In this document: piece after piece, positions 6,580-7,055 of the stretch
Layout: each line of letters opens with the position of its first letter
Position numbering within the stretch: the stretch's first letter is position 1
Source of the DNA: Pseudomonadota bacterium
GTDB lineage: Bacteria > Pseudomonadota > Alphaproteobacteria > Rhizobiales > Rhizobiaceae
Length of the DNA stretch: 7,055 bases
NCBI GenBank assembly: GCA_023451915.1
Contig: JAEXXS010000232.1
Location: 1-7,055 of the forward strand
Reading direction: 5' to 3'
Made by a program: the position numbers and the translations under genes
Notes under the pieces: model-generated
What the model saw: only the letters and a program-made list of their open reading frames with translations
The model's database searches: none
What the model was told of the DNA's origin: nothing

Positions 6580-7055
6580 ATGAATATCGAATTCGAACCG
6601 TTCCTTTCCACGCCGTGGCTCGTCGGCATTCTGGTGCCGCTGGGGTTGCTGGTTCTCGCGACCGTCGCCCTGCGCATGCGCGGCGGATTGATCCGTCTTC
6701 TGGCCGCTGCGGCCCTTGCCTTGGCGCTCTTCAACCCGGTGGTGATCAATGAAGAGCGCGAACCGCTGAAAAGCGTTGTCGCCGTGGTGGTAGACCGCAG
6801 CCAAAGCCAGGAACTGGGGCAGCGCCGCGCCGACACAGATGCCGCGCTGAAAGCCGTGCAGGATCAGCTTGCCGCCATGCCGCAATTTGAAACGCGCGTG
6901 GTGGAAACCGGCAAGGCGGGTGAAAACGAGGACGGCTATGCGACGCGGCTTTTCGGCCCGCTGGCCCGCGCCCTGCTCGATGTGCCGCCCACGCGCGTTG
7001 CCGGCGCAATTATGATCACCGACGGGCAGGTGCATGATATCCCCGCCAACAAGAA
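6580..7055 (+). CDS. two-anchor VWA-domain membrane protein (3' end beyond window)
   Basis: Only the first 158 residues are present. Two hydrophobic segments (about 14-31 and 38-56) flank a short basic loop, RMRGGLIR (32-39), so the N-terminus and the domain after residue 57 should face the periplasm. The domain begins with SVVAVVVDRSQSQ (65-77), where D72, S74 and S76 form an intact D-x-S-x-S metal site. It continues to AIMITDGQ (143-150), whose TDG is typical of VWA folds. This is the same two-anchor layout as the N-terminus of the 955-residue neighbour, but with the metal site kept, so the two are plausibly distant paralogues. No cysteine is seen so far. In related genomes the protein at this position is long, with a glutamine-amidotransferase-like part further on (recalled, not visible). 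It follows the repeat-filled spacer and has its own strong ribosome site. Role unknown; probable membrane partner of the MoxR/DUF58 pair. Confidence 0.88.
   Translation, partial: MNIEFEPFLSTPWLVGILVPLGLLVLATVALRMRGGLIRLLAAAALALALFNPVVINEEREPLKSVVAVVVDRSQSQELGQRRADTDAALKAVQDQLAAMPQFETRVVETGKAGENEDGYATRLFGPLARALLDVPPTRVAGAIMITDGQVHDIPANK

Noticed and set aside
6350..6583. 77-codon frame in the spacer as a small gene
   Set aside because: It is mostly translated palindromic repeat, has no clear ribosome site and no hydrophobic or domain feature. It is kept only as a possible coupling frame in the findings.

Overview
The window looks like a chromosomal core segment of an alphaproteobacterium of the order Hyphomicrobiales (Rhizobiales), most likely Brucella/Ochrobactrum or a close relative. 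I base this on the moderately high GC, the alphaproteobacterial style of each protein, the gene set, and an intergenic palindromic repeat of a type common in this group. The genus is recalled from memory and was not searched.

Layout. On the minus strand, leftwards from about 1280, there is a DUF1285 protein (614-1279) and then a NudL-type Nudix CoA pyrophosphatase (1-602) whose C-terminus is cut by the window edge. A 278-bp divergent intergenic region (1280-1557) holds weak promoter candidates for both directions and small inverted repeats. On the plus strand a tight cluster follows: a MoxR-family AAA+ ATPase (1558-2565), a short DUF58 protein with an intact MIDAS motif (2565-3482), and a 955-residue membrane protein with a BatA-like N-terminus and a DUF4159 C-terminus (3479-6346). 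The three genes overlap by 1 and 4 nt. After a 233-bp spacer with a long imperfect palindrome and a second small hairpin comes a two-anchor VWA membrane protein (6580 to beyond 7055), cut by the window edge.

How the genes fit together. MoxR ATPases are typically encoded next to VWA-domain proteins and are thought to act as chaperones for them or for their targets. Here the cytoplasmic pair MoxR and DUF58 precedes two integral membrane proteins. By the positive-inside rule, their large domains should face the periplasm. The substrate of this MoxR/VWA system is not known from the sequence; envelope integrity or assembly of a periplasmic complex is an inference. The most notable points are an internal signal-peptide-like segment that suggests the DUF4159 protein is a fusion, its degenerate VWA metal site beside neighbours with intact sites, and a repeat inserted inside the operon that leaves a reading frame open between the two flanking genes.

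I see no tRNA, rRNA, CRISPR array, insertion sequence or phage gene.
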